Shown piece after piece: positions 16,899 through 25,144 of a DNA stretch of 64,000 bases (positions are counted from its first letter, which is position 1; the number at the start of each line of letters is the position of its first letter). The stretch is from Puteibacter caeruleilacunae (GTDB taxonomy: Bacteria; Bacteroidota; Bacteroidia; Bacteroidales; Prolixibacteraceae), in assembly GCA_005217565.1 (NCBI GenBank), contig SJCO01000001.1, positions 437,893 to 501,892 of the forward strand, read 5' to 3'. Under the pieces are notes generated by a model. It was not told the origin of the DNA. It saw only the letters and a list, made by a program, of their open reading frames with translations, and searched no databases. Both the position numbers and the translations under genes were made by a program.

Positions 16899-17450
16899 TT
16901 ATCCACCTGAATGTATTTTAGGATAATGAAAATTTATGTTCGTTTCATACTGCTTAATTTTTGACTGTAATATTTTTCTGGCTCTTACTAATTGCGATCG
17001 TGATGTACTCTCTGTAATGTGAAGCATTTCAGCAATCTCTTTATGAGCATAACCTTCTATCACATAGAGGTTAAATATAGCCCGGTATCCATCAGGAAGT
17101 TGACGTACCAGCGACAAACACTCCTCTGTTGCAATATGCTCATCTTGAAAATCAGTAATCAAATCGTATTCTTCATATTGTTCTTTTAATTTCAGCCTGT
17201 TTTGCTCCCTAAGAAACAGTAAAGCTTCATTTACCATTATCTTGTTTAACCATGGTTTGATGGTTTTGCCAGGTTGCTCTTGAAAGGAATCCAGATTGGA
17301 ATATACCTTGATGAATCCTCTCTGGATGACTTCTTCAGCATCAAATTCGCTTGATACATATCGCAATACCAAAAGAAAAAGTGCTTTTGCATGTTCTTTA
17401 TAGATGCGTTCAAAATAGCGTTGTTTGTTATTCTTAAATATCGATCTCAT
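16899..17450 (-). CDS. ECF-type RNA polymerase sigma factor
   Basis: 183 aa. Region 2 is at about 10-75 (YKEHAKALFLLVLRYVSSEFDAEEVIQRGFIKVYSNL) and region 4 at about 115-165 (LPDGYRAIFNLYVIEGYAHKEIAEMLHITESTSRSQLVRARKIL, a helix-turn-helix). These are the two regions kept by ECF sigma-70 factors. It is first in a three-gene minus-strand operon with a membrane partner and an exported protein, the usual cell-envelope signalling arrangement. The R-to-Q and similar changes (VIQRGF instead of the common VQDVFL) are within family range. Confidence 0.92.
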   Translation of the reverse strand: MRSIFKNNKQRYFERIYKEHAKALFLLVLRYVSSEFDAEEVIQRGFIKVYSNLDSFQEQPGKTIKPWLNKIMVNEALLFLREQNRLKLKEQYEEYDLITDFQDEHIATEECLSLVRQLPDGYRAIFNLYVIEGYAHKEIAEMLHITESTSRSQLVRARKILQSKIKQYETNINFHYPKIHSGG

Positions 17451-17590
17451 TATTGGTCGTTTCTATCTCTAAAATACATAACTATATTGTTTCGCTGCAT
17501 GAGGGTGAAAAAAAAACGAAATTTTCAGCGATCTGTAAAAAGGTTAATACTATCAGTGTTTTGATTAATCTATCCCTAGGTGTAGCTTGT

Positions 17591-17598
17591 TATATTTG
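17591..17598 (+). promoter_or_regulatory. Putative -7 element before the AraC leader
   Basis: TATATTTG matches TAnnTTTG. Predicted start is near 17605, giving a leader that contains the 14-codon ORF at 17633. No good -33 element at 19-21 nt. Confidence 0.35.
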
Positions 17599-17622
17599 TA
17601 AGGTGTTATAACATATGATGAT

Positions 17623-17628
17623 AGGAGG
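17623..17628 (+). promoter_or_regulatory. Consensus Shine-Dalgarno of the mini-ORF
   Basis: AGGAGG lies 4 nt before ATG 17633. Full-consensus sites are rare in Bacteroidota. Confidence 0.6.
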
Positions 17629-17632
17629 TAGT

Positions 17633-17677
17633 ATGTCTATCGCTTTTACGAAAGAAGGAATTTTGATTATCTTGTAA
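17633..17677 (+). CDS. 14-codon leader ORF upstream of the AraC regulator
   Basis: ATG to TAA, peptide MSIAFTKEGILIIL. It has a consensus AGGAGG ribosome site and ends 21 nt before the AraC start, which has its own AGGAGG. The short hydrophobic peptide could be a leader peptide controlling the downstream gene. Nothing proves translation. Confidence 0.4.
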   Translation: MSIAFTKEGILIIL

Positions 17678-17685
17678 AAACATTC

Positions 17686-17691
17686 AGGAGG
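17686..17691 (+). promoter_or_regulatory. Consensus Shine-Dalgarno of the AraC gene
   Basis: AGGAGG 7 nt before ATG 17699; this fixes the start codon. Confidence 0.7.
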
Positions 17692-17698
17692 AACGATC

Positions 17699-18607
17699 AT
17701 GGACGAAATACAACACTTAGAAAGCATCACACAAATGCATCAACTAATGGATCAAGGGAAACCGAGGCATCCATTGGTGACGATTATCGATTTTTCAAAG
17801 GTGAAAGATTATGGCAATACCAGGGCAAGGATTGCCTCTGGTTTTTATGGTGTAATGATGAAGAGTAATTGCCTTGGACGTATGAAGTATGGGCGGCAGT
17901 ATTACGATTTTGAAGATGGTACTATGGTGTTTATTGGTCCTGGACAAGTGATATCTGTCGAGGAAGATCCAGATATTGTAGATAAAGTAGAAGGGTGGGG
18001 ACTGTTCTTTCATCCAGATTTGCTAAGGGGTACTTCTCTTAGTCGCAAAATGAAAGAGTACAGTTTCTTTGCTTATGAATCTAACGAAGCGCTGCATCTA
18101 TCAGATCAAGAGAGAAAAACCATTAATGATTGTATTGACAAGATAGATATTGAACTGGGCATGAATATTGATAAACACAGTCAGACGTTAATCGTTTCCA
18201 ATATTGAGCTGCTGTTGAACTATTGTACCCGTTATTACGATCGACAGTTTATTACCCGAAAGAGTGCGAATAAGGATACACTTACAAAATTTGAGGATAT
18301 CTTAACTGATTATTTTAACTCTGATAAGTTAAAGGAGCTTGGTTTACCAACGGTGAAATACTGCGCAGAGAAATTATTCTTATCATCAAATTATCTGAGT
18401 GACTTGCTAAAAAAAGAGACCGGTAAGAATGCTCAAGAGCATATTCATTATTTCCTTATTGAAGAGGCTAAGAATCGCTTGTTGTTATCCAACGAGTCGG
18501 TGAGCTCTATCGCCTACGATCTTGGATTTGATTACCCGCAGTACTTTAGTAAGTTCTTTAAAAAGAAAACGGGCATGACTCCTGCATCGTTTAGAAATGC
18601 AAATTAG
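17699..18607 (+). CDS. AraC-family transcriptional regulator
   Basis: 302 aa. The C-terminal 100 residues carry two helix-turn-helix motifs: YCAEKLFLSSNYLSDLLKKETG and SSIAYDLGFDYPQYFSKFFKKKTGMTPASFR, the AraC signature. The N-terminal part is a cupin-like sensor domain (FYGVMMKSNCLGRMKYGRQYYDFEDGTMVFIGPGQ), of the type seen in Bacteroidota regulators of redox or drug response genes; its ligand is unknown. It stands alone, bounded by the sigma operon (divergent) and a terminator shared with guaB. Start supported by an AGGAGG site. Confidence 0.9.
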   Translation: MDEIQHLESITQMHQLMDQGKPRHPLVTIIDFSKVKDYGNTRARIASGFYGVMMKSNCLGRMKYGRQYYDFEDGTMVFIGPGQVISVEEDPDIVDKVEGWGLFFHPDLLRGTSLSRKMKEYSFFAYESNEALHLSDQERKTINDCIDKIDIELGMNIDKHSQTLIVSNIELLLNYCTRYYDRQFITRKSANKDTLTKFEDILTDYFNSDKLKELGLPTVKYCAEKLFLSSNYLSDLLKKETGKNAQEHIHYFLIEEAKNRLLLSNESVSSIAYDLGFDYPQYFSKFFKKKTGMTPASFRNAN

Positions 18608-18615
18608 ATAAAAAT

Positions 18616-18652
18616 AAAAGCTTCCACCAGACTAGCTGACGGAAGCTTTTTT
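18616..18652. terminator. Bidirectional terminator between the AraC gene and guaB
   Basis: A 10-bp stem AAAAGCTTCC / GGAAGCTTTT (18616-18625 with 18641-18650) with T runs on both strands (TTTTTT on plus; CTTTTATTTTTA on minus). Confidence 0.85.
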
Positions 18653-18688
18653 GATCAAATAGCATGTAGTCTGTGACTACTATATTTT

Positions 18689-20185
18689 TTAGTTCTTTGA
18701 GTCTTTCACGATAACATCATGCGCTCCACCTTCAATGATACTTGTTGAAGATACCAAAGTTAAGCGAGCATCTGATTGAAGCTCTTGAAGGTTTGATACT
18801 CCACAGCTACACATGGTAGACTTAATCTTACCTAAAGTAATGTCAAGGTTATCTTTTAGCTTACCAGCGTAAGGAACATAACTGTCAACACCTTCTTCGA
18901 ATTTAAGCGCTGCATTACCTCCCATATCGTAACGTTGCCAGTTTCTTGCTCTGTTTGAACCTTCTCCCCAGTATTCCTTCACGTAGTTTCCACCGATAAG
19001 AAGCTTGCGAGTAGGACTCTCGTCAAAACGAGCAAAGTATCTTCCCATCATTAGGAAGTCGGCACCCATAGCTAAGGCAAGTGTCATATGATAATCCTGT
19101 ACAATACCACCATCAGAACAGATAGGGATGTACTCACCAGTTTCTTTAAAGTACTCATCACGAGCATTAGCAACCTCAATGATTGATGTAGCCTGACCAC
19201 GACCGATACCTTTTTGTTCACGAGTGATACAGATTGAACCTCCACCAACACCAACTTTAATGAAATCAGCACCAGCTTCAGCAAGATATCTAAATCCTTC
19301 AGCATCTACTACATTACCTGCACCAACAGTTACTTTTCCAGCATACTCTTCTTTGATGAAGCCAATTGTCTCTTTTTGCCACTCTGAGAAACCATCTGAT
19401 GAGTCGATACATAATACATCAACGCCAGCTTCTACCAACGCAGGAACACGTTCCTTGTGGTCTCTTGAGTTAATACCAGCACCTACAATTAAGCGCTTGT
19501 TAGCATCCAACAACTCGTTTGGATGATCTTTATGATTGTCGTAATCCTTACGGAAAACGAAGTACTGTAATTTCTGATTCTCGTCAAGAATAGGAAGAGT
19601 ATTCAATTTATGATCCCAGATAATGTCGTTAGCTTCAGACAAGGTTAATCCTAATTTACCTGTAATCAACTCTGAAATTGGAGTCATGAAATCTTTCACT
19701 TTCTTGTCATGACTATCTTTCCCTTCGCGATAATCACGTCCAGTAACGATTCCTACAAAAACGCCATTGGCCGAACCATCTTCGGTAACACCAATAGTTG
19801 AGAAGCCAGTTCTGGCTTTTAATTCGATGATGTCACCTAAAGTTTGTTCAGGAGTAACATTGGCTCTACTTTCTACAAAACCAGCTTTGTAGTTTTTTAC
19901 CTCGTGTACCATTCTTGCCTGATCTTCGATAGATTGAGATCCAAAGATGAATGATACTCCACCTTCTCTAGCCAAAGCAATAGCCATTCCACTATCAGAA
20001 ACTGCTTGCATGATTGACGATACGAACGGAGTGTTCAAGGTAATTTTCGACTCTTCTCCTTTTTTAAACTTTACAAGAGGTGTCCTTAGACTAATATTAT
20101 CAGGGGTGTGTTGCTTAGTGGTCAACCCTGGTATTATTAGATACTCATTAAAGGTTCTTGATACTTCATTAATTATCTTTGCCAT
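18689..20185 (-). CDS. guaB: Inosine-5'-monophosphate dehydrogenase
   Basis: 498 aa, starting at ATG 20185; an in-frame TTG lies 9 nt upstream. It oxidises IMP to XMP with NAD+, the committed step of GMP synthesis. The catalytic loop is [20 protein letters not shown], with the nucleophilic Cys in GSICITRE. Residues about 100-215 are the CBS-pair insert ([31 protein letters not shown]). The flap region [14 protein letters not shown] and the SDGGI phosphate loop are present. Glycine replaces the common Pro in GIGPGS, as in one IMPDH subgroup. Single gene, convergent with the AraC gene. Confidence 0.95.
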   Translation of the reverse strand: MAKIINEVSRTFNEYLIIPGLTTKQHTPDNISLRTPLVKFKKGEESKITLNTPFVSSIMQAVSDSGMAIALAREGGVSFIFGSQSIEDQARMVHEVKNYKAGFVESRANVTPEQTLGDIIELKARTGFSTIGVTEDGSANGVFVGIVTGRDYREGKDSHDKKVKDFMTPISELITGKLGLTLSEANDIIWDHKLNTLPILDENQKLQYFVFRKDYDNHKDHPNELLDANKRLIVGAGINSRDHKERVPALVEAGVDVLCIDSSDGFSEWQKETIGFIKEEYAGKVTVGAGNVVDAEGFRYLAEAGADFIKVGVGGGSICITREQKGIGRGQATSIIEVANARDEYFKETGEYIPICSDGGIVQDYHMTLALAMGADFLMMGRYFARFDESPTRKLLIGGNYVKEYWGEGSNRARNWQRYDMGGNAALKFEEGVDSYVPYAGKLKDNLDITLGKIKSTMCSCGVSNLQELQSDARLTLVSSTSIIEGGAHDVIVKDSKN

Positions 20186-20532
20186 AGCTTTCAAGTAAAA
20201 AATTGCGCAAAACTATCAAAAAATTCAATCAATTATACACTCAAGCGAACATATTCGGTGATTTAAGGCTAATGTTACCTTAATGTTTCCAAAATATCCA
20301 CAAGAGCAAGGCTCATTTTTCGATCGTTGTACCGAAGTTCAACGAGGCGTGTAAAAATACAATTTCCAAGGGAAAAAAGCATCATCAAAAAGATGAACTT
20401 CATCATATAATAACAATAACGCAAATACCGGAAGATTTTGTTTCCTGGGAGGCAACGGCTCTTAACGAACCAATAGCCTTAGAAACATTGACTTATCTTC
20501 CGGGATGGCTTGAGTAGTATAAAGAAGCAGGA
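20186..20532. other. Gene-free spacer between guaB and the cold-shock gene
   Basis: A minus-strand -7 match (TAGTTTTG, 20208-20215) sits just before the guaB start. A 9-bp inverted repeat CCGGAAGAT (20428-20436) / ATCTTCCGG (20495-20503) with a 58-nt loop lies downstream of the cold-shock gene. The plus strand has an open frame from about 20282 to 20517 with no ATG, GTG or TTG near its beginning, so I do not call a gene. Confidence 0.5.
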
Positions 20533-20976
20533 TTATTTTAAATCCTGACTAACATTAACGGCATTCATACCTCTTTGACCTCTGGCTAATTCATAGGTAA
20601 CTTTATCGCCAGCAGTAATCGGTTGATTCAAATCATTTACGTGTACAAAGTACTTCTCTTTCGAATCTTTGTCAATGATAAATCCAAAGCCTTTGTCGTG
20701 ATTGTAATAATCAACAGTACCGTAGTGCATCGGATCTTCATCCTCTTTTTTAGGAACACTAATCTGAATTGATTCTGCTTCTACCTTTGTCTTTTTAGTT
20801 AAATCAGGTGGAGTATCGGTGATCATGCCATTTTCATCAACATAGGCAATCATTGAATCGAAACCTGCTTTTTCCTGAGCTTTACGCTCGTCTTTTTTCT
20901 TTTGCTTTGCAAGTCTTTTTTGTTCTCTTTTTTTCTCTTTTTCTCGTTTGTTAAATGTCTGTTGTGATCTAGCCAT
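20533..20976 (-). CDS. Cold-shock-domain protein with basic N-terminal extension
   Basis: 147 aa. Residues 1-38 are very rich in Lys, Arg, Glu and Gln (KREKEKKREQKRLAKQKKKDERK), probably helical and nucleic-acid binding. The C-terminal part, about 82-145, is a cold-shock domain: YGTVDYYNHDKGFGFI with RNP1-like GFGFI, and YFVHVNDL for RNP2. It would bind single-stranded RNA. This two-part form is common in Bacteroidota. It is transcribed alone. Confidence 0.88.
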   Translation of the reverse strand: MARSQQTFNKREKEKKREQKRLAKQKKKDERKAQEKAGFDSMIAYVDENGMITDTPPDLTKKTKVEAESIQISVPKKEDEDPMHYGTVDYYNHDKGFGFIIDKDSKEKYFVHVNDLNQPITAGDKVTYELARGQRGMNAVNVSQDLK

Positions 20977-21339
20977 TCTATTCTATAACATATTTAGTAT
21001 CTCTGTTCCTGGTGAATCAACAATTTAGTTAACTATCAAAAACCTGAGATCGGTTAAAATTTATATTTAGCTTTTATCAGTCAAGGCAGACAAAGTTTTA
21101 ATGGATTTCACCGTGAGTGTCTTGAATGGTAAAACAAAGTTTTTGTTGTAGTATCGCGAGCTACATATCATGATTCCCCTTGACATAGAGCAATCGGAAT
21201 AATAAAACTTTAAAACGATTACAAATTTACAAATGAAATTGGAATAGTGATGTGATGATGACCAGATTTTTTAAAAATGCTTCAAATGTGTTTTATAAAT
21301 GGCTGAAAATGAACCTAAAAGCTAATGTGAAGGATTTCT
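20977..21339. other. Gene-free spacer upstream of the cold-shock gene
   Basis: 363 nt with no convincing ORF or hairpin. ACAAAGTTTT-like segments recur at about 21091 and 21136. As the 5' region of a cold-shock gene it may hold its promoter, but no consensus element is visible on the minus strand. Confidence 0.35.
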
Positions 21340-22050
21340 TTATTCTCCTAGAATTTCTCTGATTACGGCAGATGCACAGAAACATCCAAAGATTGGAGGC
21401 ATATAAGAAATGGTTCCCACCACTGATTTTTTATTCTGTCCTTCTTCCAAAACGACCTTCGATTTGTCGATTAGTTCTGATGAAAAGATGGCCTTAACAC
21501 CTTTCTTAATTCCTAGTTTTCCCAAGCGTTTGCGTAGCATACGGGCCAGGTTGCAATTATGAGTTTTTGCGATATCGGTAACCTGAACTTTTGATGGATC
21601 GAATTTACCGCCGGCCCCCATCGAACTGATGACAGGATAACCTTTCTGAAAGGCATGATAAATCAGGTATACTTTTGGAGCAAGGGTATCAATGGCATCT
21701 ACTACATAGTCATATTGATTCTCTAATAAGTCGATCATGTTTTGATCTTTTAGAAAATCATTGATTACAACAAGATTAAGATCTGGATTGATGTCAAGGA
21801 AACGTTCACGCAGGATCTCTGCTTTTTCTTTTCCTGTGTTACTAATCAAAGCAGGAAGCTGTCGATTGCGGTTAGTTGTATCTACCACATCACCATCAAC
21901 GATAGTCATATTCCCAATACCTGCACGGCATAACTGTTCTGCTGCATATGCACCAACACCACCTAGGCCTACTACCAATACATGTGCTTTCTGTAATTTC
22001 TCAATACCTTCTTTTCCAACAAGCAGTTCAGTTCTATTCAACCAATCCAT
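21340..22050 (-). CDS. tcdA: tRNA threonylcarbamoyladenosine dehydratase
   Basis: 236 aa, ThiF/E1-like fold. The ATP-binding GLGGVGAYAAEQLCRAG is at about 28-45, DGDVVDTTNRNRQ follows, then VVDAIDTLAPKVYLI, MGAGGKFDPSKV, and a C-terminal GCFCASAVI. This is the TcdA/CsdL (YgdL) form, which makes cyclic t6A at tRNA position 37. Start is ATG 22050; a TTG at 22056 is less likely. It overlaps the upstream tatD gene by 17 nt, so the two form one translationally coupled unit. Confidence 0.93.
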   Translation of the reverse strand: MDWLNRTELLVGKEGIEKLQKAHVLVVGLGGVGAYAAEQLCRAGIGNMTIVDGDVVDTTNRNRQLPALISNTGKEKAEILRERFLDINPDLNLVVINDFLKDQNMIDLLENQYDYVVDAIDTLAPKVYLIYHAFQKGYPVISSMGAGGKFDPSKVQVTDIAKTHNCNLARMLRKRLGKLGIKKGVKAIFSSELIDKSKVVLEEGQNKKSVVGTISYMPPIFGCFCASAVIREILGE

Positions 22051-22714
22051 CTCCAAATACCTTAATAAAATTATCCCTGATTTTATCTTTTAACACGTTT
22101 TCATCAATCGACTTTAAACGGGCGGCTTGCTGATAAATGTGTGCAATTGATGCTTCGTTCTCATCGGTTTCGAAAAACACGTAATCGAGCGGCAAATTTA
22201 TAAATGTTTTTGAAGCTTTCGACTTAGGATTTAATATTTGATGTCCAAAAGAGAGATAAAAGCCTTGTTTTACCAATTGCAAGGCTAATTGCTCCGATCC
22301 ATTAAAGCCATGAATTATCCATGGTACTATGGGCTGTAATTGTTTTCTTAGCTGAGCTAATAAGTCATATGCTTTAACACAATGCAGAATCACAGGCTTC
22401 ATTAGTTTTTCGGTAGTTTGCAGCTGTTTATGAAGTATGTCAAGTTGTATTTCAATCGATGGTCCTTTAACTTTGTCAAGACCTATCTCGCCAATAGCCA
22501 CACAATCTGATGAGGATGCGATCTGGAACAAAAGATCGAGATCAATCTGTTTCGAAGACTCATTGATGTGCCATGGATGAATGCCAACACTGAATGGAGG
22601 AATATATTCATGAGGATTTAGCGTTGTTTTGATGATAAGTATATTCGATATTTTAAAGATGTTGGGTGTTGATTGGTGCGAATGCGTGTGAATATCGATA
22701 TACTGAATGTTCAT
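22034..22714 (-). CDS. TatD-family metal-dependent hydrolase
   Basis: 226 aa, shorter than the 255-265 aa of typical TatD. Metal-site motifs are DIHTH (residues 7-11), AIGEIGLD with the bridging Glu, Q...QL helix, PVILHCVKA, IHGFNGS, and FFETDE near the C-terminus. Members are DNases or deacylases acting on nucleic acid ends or D-tyr-tRNA-like substrates; the exact activity is unknown. Its 3' end overlaps tcdA. Confidence 0.88.
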   Translation of the reverse strand: MNIQYIDIHTHSHQSTPNIFKISNILIIKTTLNPHEYIPPFSVGIHPWHINESSKQIDLDLLFQIASSSDCVAIGEIGLDKVKGPSIEIQLDILHKQLQTTEKLMKPVILHCVKAYDLLAQLRKQLQPIVPWIIHGFNGSEQLALQLVKQGFYLSFGHQILNPKSKASKTFINLPLDYVFFETDENEASIAHIYQQAARLKSIDENVLKDKIRDNFIKVFGDGLVE

Positions 22715-22959
22715 GTTTGTATGCTTTTATCGGTTACTGACCATAAAGATAAACAAAGTTGGAATCTAGTCAAAGTCTACTCTGAGCCTTCTCAAAGCCT
22801 TGTCAAACTCTTCTCTAGTTCTACTCAATGTGCGCAGTATGTAGGCTTTGGTAAGAAATAGTAAGGACTTTGAGGGGAATAGTAGTAGAAAAGTTATCAT
22901 AATGTAGAAAAATGGAGATTAAATAGAGATGTACAGCAATAGGCAGAAGGCTTTTGGTT

Positions 22960-23074
22960 ATCCCCTGTTAAGACCAAAGTCGTGACAGATACGTGCTAGA
23001 CCCGTGTCAAACTTGACATATAGGCATATTTGATACACTTTTGTCACGACTTTGTCACATGTTTGTTAGGGGAT
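22960..23074. ncRNA. Candidate structured element with nested stems
   Basis: Three nested stems are visible: ATCCCCT (22960-22966) with AGGGGAT (23068-23074), a perfect 12-bp AAAGTCGTGACA (22976-22987) with TGTCACGACTTT (23042-23053), and GTGTCAAA (23004-23011) with TTTG..ACAC (23029-23038, 2-nt bulge). Five TGTCA/TGACA pentamers lie inside. It could be an RNA fold or a protein-binding array. Confidence 0.4.
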
Positions 23075-23284
23075 GAGGTACATCCGGTTTTTATTTTTAG
23101 ATATGATGTTTGTTTGAAAAGACTTTGAATTGTCACTCAGGATAAGGTATCTCGAAGATAATAATAATCTTAGAAACAGCCATGGTTTAGGGAAAACCTT
23201 TTTGGGGTGTGGCGTTATTTTATGTATGTAATTTGGAGGAGAGTAAGAGTGTGTAAAGTCTCTATTTACATGCGCTTCTATACC

Positions 23285-23341
23285 GATTCTCTACAAAGTT
23301 CTAGAGAATCCCTACAAAAAGCTTACTATTCCGTAGGGATT
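23285..23341. repeat. Two mutually exclusive hairpins
   Basis: Stem A pairs 23285-23292 with 23303-23310 (8 bp). Stem B pairs 23307-23315 with 23333-23341 (9 bp). They share 23307-23310, so only one can form at a time. Confidence 0.45.
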
Positions 23342-23638
23342 TCCGAGGTTGGGGCGAAGCAGGAGTAAGGAGGGGGTAAGGCCTACGGATCCTGATTCTG
23401 TGAATGTTGGAATGCTATGAATTGAATTTTACCTTATGATCAGCAATGATAGCACTGAAAGTACCTCGTCAAATAGTGAATAGCTTGCTTTGCGTATAAA
23501 GTCTGAGGGCTCAGATTCCTTCGATTTGTGTTCTGGAAGATAGTGTTTTATTGTATACTTAATAATGAATTTTCCAGTTCGTATTGGCTTGATGATAGGT
23601 ATAGAGAGAAATTATTATTTTTGTGAAAAAATAATCAG

Positions 23639-24193
23639 ATGTTAAAAGGAATATGTAAACTGTTGCTCAAAATGGGAGGGTGGACTCCTGTTGGGGGAGA
23701 CTTAGATGTGAAGAAATGTATTATTCTGGGAGCTCCACATACCAGTAACTGGGATTTTGTGTGGTCGTGGATATTTTATACATCGGTAGGAGGAAAGGCC
23801 TATGTGATGGTGAAACAGGAATTATTCAAAGGTATATTAAAACCTATATTGAAAGGAATGGGTGGTATCCCGGTCGATCGAAAGCGAGGGGCGAATATGA
23901 TTATGCAGGTAGCTGATGAGTTCAAAAAGCGTGATAAAATGCAACTGGCTATTGCTCTTGAAGGTACACGTAAACCTACGGCACGTTGGAAAGCAGGTTT
24001 TCATGCTATAGCTAAGATGGCTGATGTTCCTGTATATTTTGGTATATTTGATTACGGACAAAAACGCATTGGTGTTGTTGAAGAGTTTGAACTGTCAGAT
24101 GATGCTCGTGCAGACTTGATTCGTGCCAAGAGATTTTATAAAGATGTTGTTGGAAAGTATCCTGAAAACTTCACTGTTGGAAAATTAGACTAA
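23639..24193 (+). CDS. PlsC-like acyltransferase
   Basis: 184 aa. It has the lysophospholipid acyltransferase motifs HTSNWD (HX4D, block I, about residue 34), GGIPVDRKRG (block III), and LEGTRKP (block II-type EGTR). It would transfer an acyl chain to a lysophospholipid or related acceptor at the inner membrane. It is shorter than typical PlsC and lacks an obvious N-terminal transmembrane segment. It is 2 nt from the next gene, so the two form an operon. Confidence 0.85.
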   Translation: MLKGICKLLLKMGGWTPVGGDLDVKKCIILGAPHTSNWDFVWSWIFYTSVGGKAYVMVKQELFKGILKPILKGMGGIPVDRKRGANMIMQVADEFKKRDKMQLAIALEGTRKPTARWKAGFHAIAKMADVPVYFGIFDYGQKRIGVVEEFELSDDARADLIRAKRFYKDVVGKYPENFTVGKLD

Positions 24194-24195
24194 TT

Positions 24196-24978
24196 ATGAA
24201 AAACTCATTGACTTTTGCTTTAGTTCAGGTTGATCTTGCTTGGGAAAAGAAAGATCAGAATTTGAAACATATCGAGGAATTGATGAAAGATCACATTAAA
24301 AATGCAGATGTTATTGCGTTGCCTGAAATGTTTTCTACTGGTTTTAGTATGGCTTCCTCTACATTAGCTGAGTCGATGAGTGGTCCAACTATAGCCTGGA
24401 TGGCAAAACAGGCTTCTACATATGATGCCTTGATATGTGGAAGTCTGATCGTTAAAGAAAATGATGATTATTACAATCGGATGGTATGGGTGTATCCTAC
24501 CGGAGAAATGGGGTGCTACGATAAGCGTCATTTGTTTAGAATGGGAAACGAGAATCAGCATTTTTCATCCGGAAATAAGAGGAAGGTAATATCATGGAGA
24601 GGATGGCGTATTTGTCCTCAAATCTGTTACGATTTGCGCTTTCCTGTATGGAGTAGAAACCGCAACGATTACGATGTGCTGATGTATTCGGCAAACTGGC
24701 CTGCATCTCGAGATGATGTATGGAGCACTTTATTAAAGGCTCGTGCTCTTGAGAATCAGAGCTATGTAGTGGGTGTCAATCGAATAGGATGTGATCAAAT
24801 GGGTGTCGACTATGTAGGGGATTCTTTGATATTTGATTTTAAAGGTGCACGTCTAAATAGTGATAGCCTCAATGACGAAATTGTTCAGGAAGTAACCTTT
24901 TGTAAAGAAGATCTTGAAGATTTTAGAGCGAAATTTCCGGTATTAAAAGATGCCGATGATTTTGAGATACAAATGTAG
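24196..24978 (+). CDS. Nitrilase-superfamily amidase (omega-amidase/YafV-like)
   Basis: 260 aa. The nitrilase catalytic triad is visible: E44 in ALPEMFSTGF, K110 in YDKRHLF, and C144 in PQICYDLRFP. These flanking sequences fit the omega-amidase group (YafV/NIT2), which hydrolyses 2-oxoglutaramate or 2-oxosuccinamate in metabolite repair. Cytoplasmic. Co-transcribed with the acyltransferase (2-nt gap); there is no obvious biochemical link between them. Confidence 0.9.
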   Translation: MKNSLTFALVQVDLAWEKKDQNLKHIEELMKDHIKNADVIALPEMFSTGFSMASSTLAESMSGPTIAWMAKQASTYDALICGSLIVKENDDYYNRMVWVYPTGEMGCYDKRHLFRMGNENQHFSSGNKRKVISWRGWRICPQICYDLRFPVWSRNRNDYDVLMYSANWPASRDDVWSTLLKARALENQSYVVGVNRIGCDQMGVDYVGDSLIFDFKGARLNSDSLNDEIVQEVTFCKEDLEDFRAKFPVLKDADDFEIQM

Positions 24979-25144
24979 GTTCCCCGAATTGCTGATTTTC
25001 ACCGGATAATTGTATTATTTTCCCCATATTGAATGAAATGTGATAGTTATTGACGATTATCTTGAATACGATATAGTTTAGATTTTATTGATTTGTTTAA
25101 GAAAATCTAGTTAATCAATTCAATAACCAATAACTATATCGTTT

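Larger units (their letters stand above)
22715..23638. other. 924-nt gene-free region with several inverted repeats
   Basis: No credible ORF. It holds CAAAGCCT/AGGCTTTG (22793-22800 with 22843-22850), a nested hairpin at 22960-23074, two overlapping hairpins at 23285-23341, and a -7 match TATTTTTG at 23616-23623 inside a 9-bp hairpin just before the acyltransferase start. It could encode an untranslated RNA. Confidence 0.5.

Noticed and set aside
20282-20517. Plus-strand open frame in the guaB / cold-shock gap, ending ...EDFVSWEATALNEP...LPGWLE
   Set aside because: About 78 codons without a stop, but no ATG, GTG or TTG near its beginning and no recognisable family; chance openness is possible.
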